Shown here: positions 1 through 12,275 of the stretch, piece by piece
Layout: the number at the start of each line of letters is the position of its first letter
How positions within the stretch are numbered: the first letter of the stretch is position 1
Origin: Basidiobolus meristosporus CBS 931.73
Lineage: Eukaryota > Basidiobolomycota > Basidiobolomycetes > Basidiobolales > Basidiobolaceae
Direction: 5' to 3'
DNA length: 64,000 nucleotides
Assembly: GCA_002104905.1 (NCBI GenBank)
Contig: MCFE01000190.1
Coordinates: 62,001-126,000 of the forward strand
Notes under the pieces: generated by a model
What the model was told of the DNA's origin: nothing
Database searches by the model: none
What the model saw: only the letters and a program-made list of their open reading frames with translations
Made by a program: the position numbers and the translations under genes

Positions 1-2210
1 AATGCCACCCATTTGGCACACAGAGCAATAACCTAGCGAATCATATTTTGAACCTGATGTTGTGATATAGTGCCATCATGGATTTTTAGAGTTGCCATTG
101 GGATATATGGGTTTTATCATGGATGCTTATAGTCTCGTACCATTTCATCCGAAAAGTTCCGATGCTTTAGCAAGAATTTTGATCTACTACGAAGGACAAA
201 GCATTCACTGATTAGCAGTGTCGGATGTATAAGGATTAGGTGCAAATTCAGCATGATGATTGCAAGTAGTAGTAGCATCTTAAGATCAAGGACTACGTTA
301 TAGTCGAATTAGTGGAGCCTGTCAACACTTCATGTTGCAAGGTATACCTTGATTCTATATCCCTATGAAAAATCTCAAACTTGGAATTCATCTAATTTTT
401 AGCTGGTATTCTGCTGGTATTCTGATGGTATTTTGCTGGTATTCAGCTGGTGTTTTGGGTTCAAAATTTCAAATGCAGTTTTTGATGGAAGTAATGAGCA
501 GCTAATTACTAAATTTGGTATGGATGCTAGTTTGCCTAGTCTCCTCCTGGACAACTTGTTTACTTGCCTGCCCATCAGCTCAGAACAGAGATTTTGAGAG
601 TTGTCAATTTTGAGAAACTTGGAATTCAGCTGATACTGTGATGGTATTTTGCTGGCCTTTTGTCAATTTTTTTTTCTTAGGGTATACTATTAAGCTTCTA
701 GAAAGGAAATTGGATTTCAGAATTGTAGAAATACTGACAGGTAACATTTAGTTGTACTATTAAACTCTCACAAAAGTCAAACTCTTTGTTTTACTAGATA
801 CATCGTGCCATCTTTATACTTCAAGCCCACTTCTACAGTTCCTCCGGTGCGTATCAACCAAATGAAATGTACTTGATGATTTTAAAAGGTAGAGATCTAC
901 AATTTCAAAGCTATGTGTACCATGAGAGCAAATATCAAATCATTAAAAGCATCCAACGCTTTGTATACATAGATTCGTTGCCTTTAAATACCAGCATAAA
1001 ACCTAGTCAGCTACAAGTTTGTTCCGGCCACCTTGTGGACAAATATTCATATTTCCCAGATGGGCTTGGGCCAGAGTAGCCTTCATACCAAGCTTGGCAT
1101 TAGCCAGCTCATACATAGAGCTTAAAAAGTGCATGGTTGTCTTCAACTTACTGAGTACAGCATTTGTACTTAAGGAGCATCTGTGCGCAGAAGAATAGCG
1201 ATAATAAGCTGCTGGGCTATTTTGTTATATTTAAGGTTTTTGATAGTTTCCTGAATCTACTCTTCCAAAGAATTGATAAGTATCTTAAGAACTACGTTTT
1301 AATCAATACTTGGCATTCAAAAAAACTTTGCAAGTAGCAAATCAGAATGCACAAATAATGCTAGCATCCAGCTAAATAATGGCAATATTCAAAATGCATT
1401 ATTCCAGATTATGATGATTTCAGACTTGACCAGTATCTTGCATAAAATTAGATTGACTGAGTAGTCAAGGCTGAGAAGTTGGCGGTATTGAAGTGGTTTG
1501 TGAGGCCCCCATATCTCTACGCGTCTCTCCGTGCTATTTGGTTTTTGCAACTAAACCAAGAAGTGAATATACTCCGACTTCTATGTTTCACCAAATCACC
1601 TCACAATTGTCAACTTTTACTGTGGGAAAAATTATGGATTTTACTCATTTGAATTACTAGTAATATCATTACTTCTACTCTATGATCAAGTAATCTAGTA
1701 ATACTTTTTGAGCAACTCCACACTGATACAGAAAACCCAACATCTGCTTTCGGGTACTCCGCTTTGCGCTTGCTTCAGCTTTCTTACTCTCGAGTCCTTG
1801 GAATGACGCTCCTCAGGCCCTTATCCCGTTTGTAAAGTTATGAAATAATAATCTTGCTTTTACATGTAACTTCCGATCAAACCCCTTTTGTGTGGTAAAA
1901 TACTCGTGTAAATTACATCGCTCTGGAAATAATCAAGTATAATGAAGATCTATCTGATGAAGGCATACTCATTCTCTTGGCGATACTGATCATGATTAAT
2001 CGAATCATCAGAAATTGCCAGCATGTGATTTGAAGTCGTTTCTGATAGGTGAAATTGCGAAGTGAAAAGTACCCATTCCGTGGGATTGAGGTCTCCCTCT
2101 TCTGAACTCTGTTCATTTACTATTCGATAAGGTAATTTATCCATACAGCTTAAGAATCCATCCGTTGAGGAATACAGAACTAATTCATCTCAAACGACAT
2201 AGTTTAAACC
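1..2210. other. Gene-free spacer upstream of RPS16
   Basis: No convincing coding region was found in this stretch; the longest open frames are about 70 codons and resemble no known family. It is AT-rich. The only clear structure is the short tandem minisatellite at 402-456 and a related single unit near 630-655. The last few hundred bases must contain the RPS16 promoter, but no strong TATA element stands out. Confidence 0.5.
402..456. repeat. 11-bp minisatellite (GCTGGTATTCT-like)
   Basis: Five consecutive 11-bp units vary around GCTGGTATTCT: two identical units, then GATGGTATTTT, GCTGGTATTCA and GCTGGTGTTTT. A further partial unit with similar flanks (AACTTGGAATTCAGCTG) recurs at about 617-656, suggesting a local imperfect duplication. 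It lies in non-coding DNA and no function is implied. Confidence 0.7.
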
Positions 2211-2726
2211 ATGGAGGCTGTCCAAACTTTCGGTCGTAAGGTATTTTGTTTGTCTATATCCTCTCGACGCCCCAAAGCGTTGTTGATGGTTAACGAGAGA
2301 CTGACCACCAAACCCTTTGATTTTGGCTGATAGAAAACCGCTACCGCCGTTGCTTTCTGCAAGCGTGGAAAGGGTATGATCCGTATCAACGGTTCTCCCA
2401 TTGAGCTTGTTGAGCCCGAAATCCTCAAATTCAAGGTCTACGAGCCCATCCTTATCCTCGGCGAGGATAAGTTCGCTGATGTTGATATTAGAGTGCGTGT
2501 CCGTGGTGGTGGTCATACCTCTCAAATCTATGCTATCCGTCAAGCCATCGCCAAGGCCATCGTCGCCTTCTATCAAAAGTTCGTCGACGAAGCCTCCAAG
2601 AAGGAAATCAAGGAGAAGCTCGTTGCCTACGACAGAACCTTGCTCGTCGCTGATCCTAGACGTTGCGAACCCAAGAAGTTCGGAGGTCCAGGTGCTCGTG
2701 CCAGATACCAAAAGTCTTACCGTTAA
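2211..2726 (+). CDS. RPS16: Small ribosomal subunit protein uS9 (RPS16)
   Basis: This encodes cytosolic ribosomal protein uS9, which sits in the 40S head and reaches the P site with its C-terminal tail. There are two exons, 2211-2240 and 2334-2726, separated by a 93-bp GT-AG intron after codon 10. The first exon gives [10 protein letters not shown] and the second continues [14 protein letters not shown] before the long conserved part. The 140-residue product matches the usual 140-146 residues of eukaryotic uS9. It has the family core [37 protein letters not shown], and the conserved terminal tail ending in QKSYR. An AATAAA lies at 2785-2790, about 60 bp after the stop. An intron right behind the first codons is common in fungal ribosomal protein genes. 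Confidence 0.97.
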
Positions 2727-4716
2727 CCGAATTTTTGGTTACTGCGAATCTCTCGAGTGCATTCGTCTATTCATCGCAATTAATAATAAAATCAGCGTTA
2801 TATGTACTACACGATTGGTTGACGGGTTTTGGATGACCTATATGCTCATGAAATGACCATCGTTGGGAACGGTTCAAAATGATGCAAAGATGCTTTGCTT
2901 TATCGAGCCAGCGAATGCTTCAATGGTAACCCCTTGCCTGGTATCACAAGATCATGAAGCACAGGTGGGTAGAGGGGATGTTTGCTATTCCTGATATGCT
3001 AACCAGCAGCAACAGAGATTGTGAGGTAGAAAGAATTGTCTAGCCACTAGGATCTTCAATGATCGTCTCCAGAAATTCGAGTAGTGCATGCTATCAGTAA
3101 CACAAACAATCAAAATGGCTTCTATTCCTCATTAAACACAGTATATTGATTTGTATTAATTAATTAGGGATACGCTCCAGACGACACGATTAAGGCGAAG
3201 CTCTTGTGAGTTTCTTCTCCGACAAGTGGCAACCTCAAACCCAATGAATGACGAGGCACTACTTATCATGATATCTGACCATATGCAGTGCAGAGCAAGG
3301 ATGTGGACCTTTTAGACCTTGGTATCTGTTGGCCCAATATCTGTAGTACCAGATCGCGTGCCAGCCCCAGTAGGGAGGCAGACCAGCATCTATCTACAAA
3401 ACTACGGCTTTTGCTTCATTCAGATGGGATTTTTGTTACGATTTCGTGTTTTCAGGGGAATTTTTATCGCCAGATGTCATCTATATAGTAGAATACTATG
3501 GGGTCTTGGGTTCATAGAATATGCCTTCCAACTATGGGTGTGTGTCCCCAGTTTTTAAATTGGTTTTCCTACTAATCTAAAAAAGGCTCGAGAGGCGTGC
3601 TTGTGCCTGTAACTAGTTCATAGGGTATTGCTGTTATGTGTATGCAAAGTGTGTAGTCACTGGCGCCTGCCGACCCTTTGGTGGCTCTACCTCGTAATCT
3701 TGTCATGGGAGATTGCGTCGTATCACATTCAAGACTTTCTACTCACAGGTATTGGCCTGGCCGATTGTTAATGTATGTGCCTTTCTGGCTCTTTCAGGCG
3801 CTCGTTAAATCTAGGTTGTATTTCCCGAAAGATACTTCAAAATTCTCTCGATGATGGGCTCTAGGCGTTGCTGCTTCTGGTAACAGTCATGATAGATTGG
3901 GTGGTCAATTTGCTTGGCTACAGGTTGAGTAGATATCTTGCACGATATAGTTGGTGTAACAGAAGGTATTTCTGAGAAAATGGTGACTGGCGCGCAACAT
4001 TACATAATCGCCCACTTTCTAGACCTGATCTAATGTCACGAGATAAGTGCATCATCGTTGGATAAGCAACCAAACAATCTATCACATGATGCCAATGCTG
4101 TTGACCATTGTGTAGATCGCAAACTGATATTCCTGAGAGGTTAGCTTCGATTGGGTCACTCTGAGTTTTGGGAATAGGATCGCGTGGGGATTATCCTAAG
4201 GCCACCTTGGCAATTGCGAACCTGTTTGTCCATTGGCATTGATCTTCCCAGGATGGACGACGTTACGGCTACTCCCTGAGAACGGTCTGGCTGATCACTA
4301 CGCAGAGCCACTACCAATAGTGCCCTTGGTCTAGAATGACACATGGGCTTTGATTCGAACTAACCACGTTTGTATCTTGGCAAATATGGTATCTATGGAT
4401 GAACACTGCGACTCAGGTGACAGGTGGGATTGCTGTTTAGCCAGGGGCGGTAGGCTGGAAGCAGAGGCAAAGGCTTACATGAGAACCATTTATTCAAGAT
4501 TTCCTTATTTCACATTAAAGGTTGTCAACATAATTACAATAACAAGGGCAAGAAGGAATGGAGAATGCGCCCAATAAAACTCATCATATTTGCTATAGGT
4601 CAATTCAGAAAAGATGTAGAATTATTAATACAACATATAACGAAACGACACCGCAAGCAGTGACCTGGCTACATCGACAATATTACAAAGCTCCGAATAG
4701 GCTGATGGGGGACACT
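2727..4716. other. Gene-free spacer between convergent RPS16 and homeodomain gene
   Basis: Both flanking genes end into this 2-kb stretch. The open frames inside are short, overlap one another on both strands and match nothing recognisable. Apart from the probable RPS16 polyadenylation signal (2785-2790), no structured element was seen. Confidence 0.5.
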
Positions 4717-6303
4717 CTAGGTGGTATACTCCTGGGCGCTTGGGAAATAAAGAGGGTTCTGAAGAGTATCAAGACAGCTATCTGCCATACTCCGGGTGGC
4801 GGTTGGTGTCGGAGAATTTCGAGATGAGGCGGTATGATTCATGTCAAAATTGAAAAAATTCAGCCTTTCCGATAGCTTCGAGTTTTTGGGTGGATTTTTC
4901 CCTCTTGCTTTAATTGATTCGGTGGCGATCGATAAAGGTCCATCCAAACAGCCATTGGCCAAATCGATATTGTGGTACAAAGCATGATTGGTTGCCTGGG
5001 TACCTGCAAAGTCATTCGCGTGAATATTGAATTCGCTGTCCATTTGCATGTCGAGCTGGCTTGTCAGATCTGAGGTAAATGGCGTATGAATGATGGGTTC
5101 CGAATGCGTACGACCATTCAAGCGACTAGGCTTTTGAATCTTACTTGGAGCTGGATCAACCATCAAGGTTGCTTCAGAACTGTCTGGAATAAGAGGCAAA
5201 GAGTGTGGAATACTGGCTGTTGTGGCTGAGACAGGTGTTTCCATGAGATGGGGAAAATTGTCCGCTTGGAATTTAAGATCCACACCGAATGTAACCGCCG
5301 AATTTCCTCGCTCGTCCATGAAAAGATTATCATTCTCGGCTATTGTGCTTAAGTGGGGATTTGGTGCACTGAAGCCGATACTTTCAAACGTTTCGGGAGG
5401 GTAGGAGTTGCGCCGAGGGTTGGTCAGAGGCGGAGTAAGAGTGTTTTGGAGAAGCAACTGTTGGAAATTCCCGTCGGTTGTACTTAGTTGCTCGCTTGAG
5501 GCAGTATCAGCAACTGAGCAGAAAGGTGTATACGAGTGAAGCCCGTTCAGCTCATCAACAGGGCTGGTGACGGTCATAAAGTTTTGCGATATGTCGCGAT
5601 ACAGGAAAGCCGAGGTGGAGGCAGACTTAGGGTCGGATGTTATTTGTATGGATGGTATGTCAAACGAATAATTCCGTTTTAAGGCGCGAGCCTGTTGATA
5701 GTCCATGCCTAGGTTCTCCATACCATGGTCATGATTGAGCTTCAAGGAGGTGGCACGTTTTGTTTTTGGTCTTTGAGCGGAGGCTGAGTGTCCCGGTAAG
5801 AATTTATGCTTGGAAGCTGCTTGAGAGTCTCCGCCAGAGGAATTAGAGGGCAGATCCGTTTGGAGAGGTGCAGAGGATTCAAAAAGTAGTTGTTGGCTTT
5901 GCGCAAAGTTGTTTGAATCCGTAGAGTTGATACTAAAAATCAGGCCATCTTGACTGTCACCACTGGACTCTGAGCTTCGGCCTTGCGTGGAAAGCTGCCG
6001 ACTCTTCGCCTTCGCTCTTCTATTCTGAAACCAGACTTGAACTCCGCGTGGAGTCATATTGAGTTTTTGAGCTAGCTCTTTTCTAATGGAGCTGTTGGGC
6101 TTTGGGTTTTCTTGGAAAGCGCTCTCTAAAATGGAAAATTGCGTTCGCGTAGTTCTTTTGCGATGTTTAACCTCGTAAGGGTTATAGAAGGATGTCCTAA
6201 ACTCCCCATGGGGAGTCTGATGAAATGTTTCAAACATTGAGGCACTGCTAACTTTTTGAAGAGATGTCTGAGGGTTTTGTGATGGTGCTGCCTTTAGACT
6301 CAT
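4717..6303 (-). CDS. Homeodomain transcription factor
   Basis: This is a nuclear DNA-binding regulator of 528 residues without visible introns. A homeodomain spans about residues 46-105: a basic arm HRKRTTRTQF, then helix 1 and 2 residues, and recognition helix VQVWFQNRRAKAKSR (residues 88-102) with the usual W48, F49, Q50, N51 and R53 positions. The remaining 420 residues are low in order, rich in Ser, Asn, Gln and Thr, and carry short basic patches, as in fungal Phx1/Pho2-like factors. Start: the ATG at 6303 was chosen; the frame is open further upstream only through a GTG codon at 6330. It converges with RPS16. The family fits Pho2/Phx1-type regulators best, but no target can be inferred from sequence. 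Confidence 0.9.
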   Translation of the reverse strand: MSLKAAPSQNPQTSLQKVSSASMFETFHQTPHGEFRTSFYNPYEVKHRKRTTRTQFSILESAFQENPKPNSSIRKELAQKLNMTPRGVQVWFQNRRAKAKSRQLSTQGRSSESSGDSQDGLIFSINSTDSNNFAQSQQLLFESSAPLQTDLPSNSSGGDSQAASKHKFLPGHSASAQRPKTKRATSLKLNHDHGMENLGMDYQQARALKRNYSFDIPSIQITSDPKSASTSAFLYRDISQNFMTVTSPVDELNGLHSYTPFCSVADTASSEQLSTTDGNFQQLLLQNTLTPPLTNPRRNSYPPETFESIGFSAPNPHLSTIAENDNLFMDERGNSAVTFGVDLKFQADNFPHLMETPVSATTASIPHSLPLIPDSSEATLMVDPAPSKIQKPSRLNGRTHSEPIIHTPFTSDLTSQLDMQMDSEFNIHANDFAGTQATNHALYHNIDLANGCLDGPLSIATESIKARGKNPPKNSKLSERLNFFNFDMNHTASSRNSPTPTATRSMADSCLDTLQNPLYFPSAQEYTT

Positions 6304-9300
6304 TCTGAAAAATACTATGGCAATACACACAAGTGATATACGATGCTATGAAAGTTAAGGATGAGGGATGCCACTCAGAATGCTTTGAAAGGTAGAGGAT
6401 TAACTGAAATGGAAATGGAAATAAGGACAAGGTTTTATTCGAATTATGGTTTCAACGCTCGATATTTATGGAAGAGAGCATTACAATAGAGCCATGGCGG
6501 CTTGACGAGTTGTTTGCTTTAGAAAATCCCTTAAGCTTTCCAGGCCGAAATGGACCATCGTTTTGGTGCTATACACCAATCATAGTGAACGTATTTGGTA
6601 GCTCGCTTACTCGTATTGATTCTTCCTGAGTCCATTTCTAGAAGTAAATCATTGTGGAGTCGCGAACCGGATAAGCCAATAGAAATCCATTGGAATGTAC
6701 TGTACGCAATCCGAAGTAATATCTGTGTGGGATAGGCAATAGTGCCTATAGAATCTCAGGGCTCTGATTCTCCATAGAACTCGATACTTTCACAGATACT
6801 ATTAGCCAGTAATCAAGATTTGTTCTTATTGATTTTCAATACTATATGTTTATAAGGCAATTTATGGAATTTTACTCGAACGGTCTTTAAATTGATACCA
6901 TATTTGGCATCAGGAGACGAAACCTTACTTTTAACAACAAAAAGAATGTTCATACCGACGTGAGTATAGTGATTCTTAATGATCCCTATTTTAAACTAAT
7001 GGCCCCGAGGTGGTGGACGCTATTGATATGTGCTGGTGCTATCAGCAGATGCCAGGCTTATTTCCTTTACAATCCAATGCGTCCTGGAGGACGCGAAAGT
7101 TCAAACCCCAGAACTCGTTGTAGTACCTTGTGTATACATAACCCGTGTAACATAGCACAGATCTAAGCATGAAAGTTACTCTGTAACTGGAACAGAAATG
7201 AGGGTTCTTGCAACAATTGATTTTCATTTGATTCGATAAATGCATTATCATGTTATCTGCAGGTTTGATGATAAAAGGTCGTGGGCTTGATTTCGAGCCT
7301 CGTTGAGCGAATATTCTTGAATTTCGGGTCCGCGTAGCCAGCGACCTCTGATGCATATAATCATGTTTATTGGTACCAGTTTAGAGTTGAGGTAGCTCCC
7401 ATTTCATATTGGTTTGATGTCTTACACTTCAGCTATTAAACCAGGGTCAAAGAGACAACTAATATAACCACTTTCTTGTGGGAGGCTACGCCATCACAAC
7501 GATAACGGGGTAGTGTGTAATGTAGTATCTTCTGTCAATATACACCGAAGAGGCTTAATTAAATGGGTAAATGTGTGAATCGAATTGAGACCTAAAACCG
7601 GAAAAGGTTCCTCCTGATAGCAACCATTTCTCTAGGAAGGGGAGTATAACCTGTCACATTATGGTTGTCAAAATATAAACTAATGCAAAGGATCTTGCGT
7701 ACACTAACAAAAGGCAAAATTGAGAAAAGGCCCGAAAATGCTTCGAAATCCCATATAGGGGATTGTTTGATTCGCACACTTGTCCATAATAGTGTTTGGA
7801 CTCAGACCAGGAGTTCACATTCTCCAAAGGTACTTAAACCAGCAGGTATTAATGATAACGGAGGCATAATAAGTTCCTGAATGTAAAGCTTCAGAACAGA
7901 ATATGCAAATCACCGCTTCCATGAAGGAATGATGGGGTACCATAAGCGGAATGTCACCGATATAATTTGTATAATCGTTAATATAGCTCATTCATTCCAA
8001 ATTTATTGATAATAGGATCAGTGCTGGATAATTCGAACCAGCAAAGCAACGCAATGGCTAGCCAACTTACCCATACATCCTGCAGAAAAAGGCGTGTTTT
8101 TGTCTAGCCCAGTCTATAGCGCGAAGATTTGTGTATTTTCTCGAGACACGCGCTATTGAAGTGTAGGAGGCCTAGTTTCCTGTATTACTCAGACTTCGGA
8201 AAATCCGGAACAGTTTCGTAGAAGTCATGGGTTAAAGAATATTGCCATGGCACTGTGGTGATGCAGTGAAATCTTAGTATTGTGGCTGAGCAAGTGTTAC
8301 GTAAAGATAAGAAACACACTATTATTGGAAATTGGTTGACTGGATATTACCCATCCATTTTATCCACAAAGATTGTTGCTTTTCACGAACATCCGTAGAA
8401 TCCAATCAGTAGCGGGGGATATCTGAAAATGGGCAAGAATTATTGCCATTGCGGGGATTAATTGCGAGTCAGTATTTGGCACAATTACTTCTCGTTTATA
8501 ATCTTACCCGTTGATAAAGTTATCAGTCAACTGTGAATCAGTGGAAAGTTCTAAAAAGGGCCCCGCAAAATCAAGGCCTTGATTACGTGGAAAGCCAACG
8601 TTTGAGATTGCGTTTAACACGAAATGCGGAGTCGGGGTCATTGATTTACAAACAAACACTTTCGTTTATGACCTTTTGGGGAAATGGTTCTGTGCACTAA
8701 ATATGCATTGCACATCCTCAATGCCAAACCAAAACGCCATTGCATGGTATTCCAAGAAATTGTATCCGTCACTAGGTTCAAGTTGCATATTTCAGTTGGT
8801 ACACGTTGTAATTAAACAAATCATAAAGGCCTAATCGCAGCAGAGAATATAACTCGTTCCATGCAATGTAAAATGGAAAAGTGAGCCATGCCAGCATAGT
8901 TAAGCTGCTTTGAAGGATGAAGTAATCATCTTACTACTATTTTATTCGTAAAAGCTATACCAACTTTTTAGTAAATCCCAAACCTTTAAATGCTATCATG
9001 ACTCTTGATTAGGCAATTTCCATCCACCTCTCTATGCTCTCTCTTAGTTGCCGAGTTATGATTTATGGTACGGTATTGTTGCATGAGAGACTGTTGAGGG
9101 AATAATAAACCATCTTTGTTGCCCAGTATACTTCCCCAATATTACCGCTTTACAATGCTCCTGACGTTCTCATGGATTAGCCTATTGTATTATTATCTAG
9201 AATAGTGGCTTTCATCAGAACATGCCTTAAAAATCCATATGTAAACCTTGAGGTGTTCGTTGCAGTATTTTTGTTCCTTGGAAGCGAATTTAAATGAATG

Positions 9301-9818
9301 AAAGCCATGGCACTTGGTTATTCATTAGTTGTGAATTGTGATGTGATTCTTTCATTGAGAATAAACTCTCAGAATCAGATTTGGGAAAAATCACAAATCG
9401 CTTAGTATTGTTGAAGTGCTCAATTGATGGGGATTTTTTCAAGTTGTACGTATATTACTCGATAGTAAGCTTTTTTATATTTGGACATTCTTCCTTTTTG
9501 CTGTATTCCTACCTATTCTATACCAGTGCATAATGGTATTCTACTCCATTTGAAACCAAAGCTCCTTATTACTCAAAACCATTGAAAAGTGACTATACTT
9601 GCATTTTAATTGGAATATCATGTTGTATATATACTCTTCAGTACTTTACTTCAGTATGGTCTTCAAAATTGACTTTTGAAAGGTAGAAGCGTCGCCTCCA
9701 TTGTGTATTTGTTAATGTGAGAAGCCTACGCTCTGGTAACTCTAAATTACTTATGGACTCCAAAGTTTACTAGTCTCTAAGGTATACATTGTAAATTTCA
9801 TAATAATACTGATAATAA
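6304..9818. other. Gene-free AT-rich spacer
   Basis: No coding frame in this 3.5 kb can be supported; the longest (about 100 codons near 7042-7356, minus strand) has no recognisable domain or coding bias. The first few hundred bases are the presumed promoter of the minus-strand homeodomain gene. No RNA gene or repeat was recognised before the LTR nest begins near 9819. Confidence 0.45.
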
Positions 9819-10696
9819 TTGTAAAAATTTGGTAAATACCCCTAAATATTCACCTAACTTGGTCAGTTAGATCATAGTCTAAAAATCTTAGAGAATTCTG
9901 CGCAAATTGCTCGTCGGGATTTACTTGATATATTTTACCAAAAGAACAGGGATCCAGGACATGAAAAAATCTCAAAGTTGTCCAAACAGTCCCAAATCCT
10001 GCACACATGTTTTTGATGTCTTCATAGACAAATTATATGAGCTTTCTTCGCCAAAAGCATGTAAAAGTAAAAGTACTACTTTTACATTGAATATATCATT
10101 AAGTGAAAACCACATAGTCTACTTGTTCTTTTTGTAAAAATTCGGAATTACACCTAAATATTCATCTAACTTAGTCACTTAGATCATTATCTACAAATCT
10201 TAGAGAACTCTGACCAAACCCCTTGTCGGGATTTACTTGGAATATTCTCCCCAAAATATCAGGTACCCAAAACATAAAATTTTGATAAGTTGTCCAAACA
10301 GCCTCAAGCTTTGCACAAGTGTTCTTGGGACCTTCCTGAGCATACTCTACGTGTTTTTTTGCTAAGACCATGTAGAAGTATAAATACCACCTTTACATTT
10401 AATAAACCGTGCAATGAAGACCACATAATCCACTTGTTGCCTCAAACACTTCTAATTTCCCCAAAACTCTTACTACAAATATCAGGTACCCAAAACTTCA
10501 GATATCGCTAGGTTGTCCTAACAGCCCCAAACTCTACACACTTACTCTTGGAACCATCCTAGACATATTCAAAAAGCTTTTGTCAATACTATCCAAAAGT
10601 ATTTATATTACACTTACATTTTAAATCATAAAGCAAAGCCTACAAAATCTACTTGTTCTCCACATCACTTCTGATATCTCCCAAGCTCATGCAACA
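9819..10696 (+). mobile_element. Three tandem plus-strand LTR copies (left arm of nest)
   Basis: Copy a runs about 9819-10130 and is truncated at its 3' end where copy b begins. Copy b, about 10131-10478, is nearly full length. Copy c, about 10479-10696, lacks roughly its first 120 bp and ends with ATGCAACA. All share CAGGTACCC, GCACA, the TATAAATAC-like box and the AATAAA-like tail blocks. Copy c is followed at a normal leader distance by a gag start. Confidence 0.75.
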
Positions 10697-10723
10697 GATC
10701 ATGAGACAAAGTGCCTCTCTGGA

Positions 10724-10807
10724 ATGCTAACCACTATTATTGCTGGAAATTTTCCCTCTGCTAAAAAGTTAGATGGATCTAACTACCAAGTCTGGAAAGT
10801 GAAGATA
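10724..10807 (+). pseudogene. Remnant of Ty1/copia gag N-terminus
   Basis: Just downstream of the plus-strand LTR end, an ATG at 10724 opens a frame reading MLTTIIAGNFPSAK and then KLDGSNYQVWKVKI. The motif LDGxNYxxWxxxM/I is the hallmark N-terminal signature of Ty1/copia-type Gag. After about 28 codons the frame breaks off and inverted LTR sequence begins. No protease, integrase or reverse transcriptase remains in the window. This scrap identifies the surrounding repeats as copia-type LTRs. The element is dead. Confidence 0.75.
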
Positions 10808-10832
10808 ATAAGAAAGAAGCATTGCAAGTGAT

Positions 10833-12275
10833 TTGTGCTGTGAGAGCTTTGGAGATACTGGAAATGACTGGGAGAACAAATAAATTATGTGGCTTCTGTT
10901 GTAAGAGTCTTGGGGACACTGGAGGTGAATGGGGAACAGGTGGACTATGTGGTTTTCATTTGATGATTTATTGAATGTAAAGGTGGTATTTATACTTTCA
11001 CCTGATCTTAGCAAGAAAAACACATAGAGTATGCTTAAGAAGGTCGCAAGAGCATGTGTGCAAAGTTTGGGGTTGCTTGAGCAGCTTTGAGATATCTCAT
11101 GTTCTGAGTACCTGATGATTGGTGAAAATATTCTAAATGAATCCTAACAAGGAAATTGTGCAGAATTCCTCAAGATCTGTAGACAATGATCCTGGTGACT
11201 GAGTTAGGTGAATGTCTAGGTGTAACTACAAGACATACAACAACTTGGGCAACAACAAGAGTTTCATGATATTCTCTTGTTGTTTTAATTAGTTCAAGTA
11301 TATTATTTATACTTGTGGGGTATATTGTGTAGTAAAAATTTGTAATTCCACCTAAATACTCACCTAACTTAGTTACTTAGATTTTTCACTTAATGATTTA
11401 TTGAATGTAAAAGTAGTGTTGATACTTTTATATGGTCTTGGCATAACAAACATGTATAATAGGTTCAGGAAGGCCCCAAAAGCATGTGTACAAAGTTTGG
11501 GGCTGTTTGACCAACTTTGAGAATTTTCATGTTCTGGGTACCTGATATTTTGGTGAAAATATTCCAAGTAAATCCTAACAAGGATTTTGGTCAGTATTCT
11601 CTGAGATTTGAAGGTAATGATCTAAGTGACTAAGTTAGGTGAATATTTAGGTGGAATTCCAAATTTTTACAACAGATATTGGAAGTGATTGGGAGAACAA
11701 GTAGATTACGTGGTGTTCACTTAATGATTCATTGAATGCAAATGTGGTATTTATACCTCTACACAGTCTTGGCAAGACAAGCACGTGGAGTATGCTTATG
11801 AAGGTCCCAAGAACACTTGTGCAAAGCTTGAGGCTGTTTGGACAACTTAGGATATTTTATCATAACATCAGGTACCCAGAACATGAAATTTTGAAAAGTA
11901 AATCCCAACCAGGGGTTTGGTCAGAGTTCTCTAAGATTTGTGGGTAGCGATCTAATTGACTAAGTTAGGTGAATATTTAGGCGCAATTACGGATCTTTAC
12001 TAGAACAAATAGATTATGTGATTTCACTCAATGATATATTGAATGTAAAAGTATTATTTATACTTTTACCTGGCCTTGGCAAAACAAACAAGTGGAATAT
12101 GCTTAGGAAGGTTCCAACAACATGGGTGCAAAGTTTGGGGCTGTTTGGAGAACTTCAAGATTTCTAATGTTCTGGGTACCTGATGTTTTGGTGAAAGTAT
12201 TCTAAGATTTGTAGACTATGATCTAACTGACCAAGTTAGGTGAATATTTAGAGGTATTAACCAAATTTACAACAT
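10833..12275 (-). mobile_element. Inverted LTR copies (right arm of nest)
   Basis: A 64-bp fragment (10833-10896) is followed by a near-complete minus-strand LTR at 10897-11242, which has TGTTG...CAACA ends but no matching flanking 5-mers. A fragment of a divergent subfamily (about 11243-11330, resembling the copy at 36259) and a plus-oriented scrap (11331-11385) come next. Three more minus-oriented copies follow: about 11386-11674, 11675-12004 and 12005-12275. The order suggests repeated insertion into, and recombination between, related LTRs. Confidence 0.7.

Larger units (their letters stand above)
9819..12275. repeat. Nest of degenerate Ty1/copia-type LTR copies in inverted orientation
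   Basis: About eight diverged copies or fragments of one roughly 350-bp sequence are packed head to tail. Three are in plus orientation on the left and four to five in minus orientation on the right, around a short gag scrap. In plus orientation a full unit begins TGTTGTAAAAATT and ends CTCTTACAACA, so it has TG...CA inverted termini. Recognisable internal blocks are CACCTAACTTAGT, GGGATTTACTTGGAAT, CAGGTACCCA and GCACA, then a TATAAATAC promoter-like box and AATAAA. These features fit an LTR with promoter and polyadenylation signals. Related copies lie at 36259-36609 and 45798-46386. Confidence 0.8.

Noticed and set aside
2190-2711. A 173-codon minus-strand frame opposite RPS16
   Set aside because: It is the antisense shadow of the RPS16 coding exon, which is conserved in the plus strand with known splice structure.
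7981-8060. TTCGAACC-like motif suggesting a tRNA T-loop on the minus strand
   Set aside because: No acceptor stem, anticodon stem or A-box could be paired around it; no tRNA gene was recognised anywhere in the window.
9819-12275. Reading the repeat block as a CRISPR-like or satellite array
   Set aside because: Units are about 350 bp, diverged, in both orientations, end in TG...CA, and are attached to a gag start; this is an LTR family.
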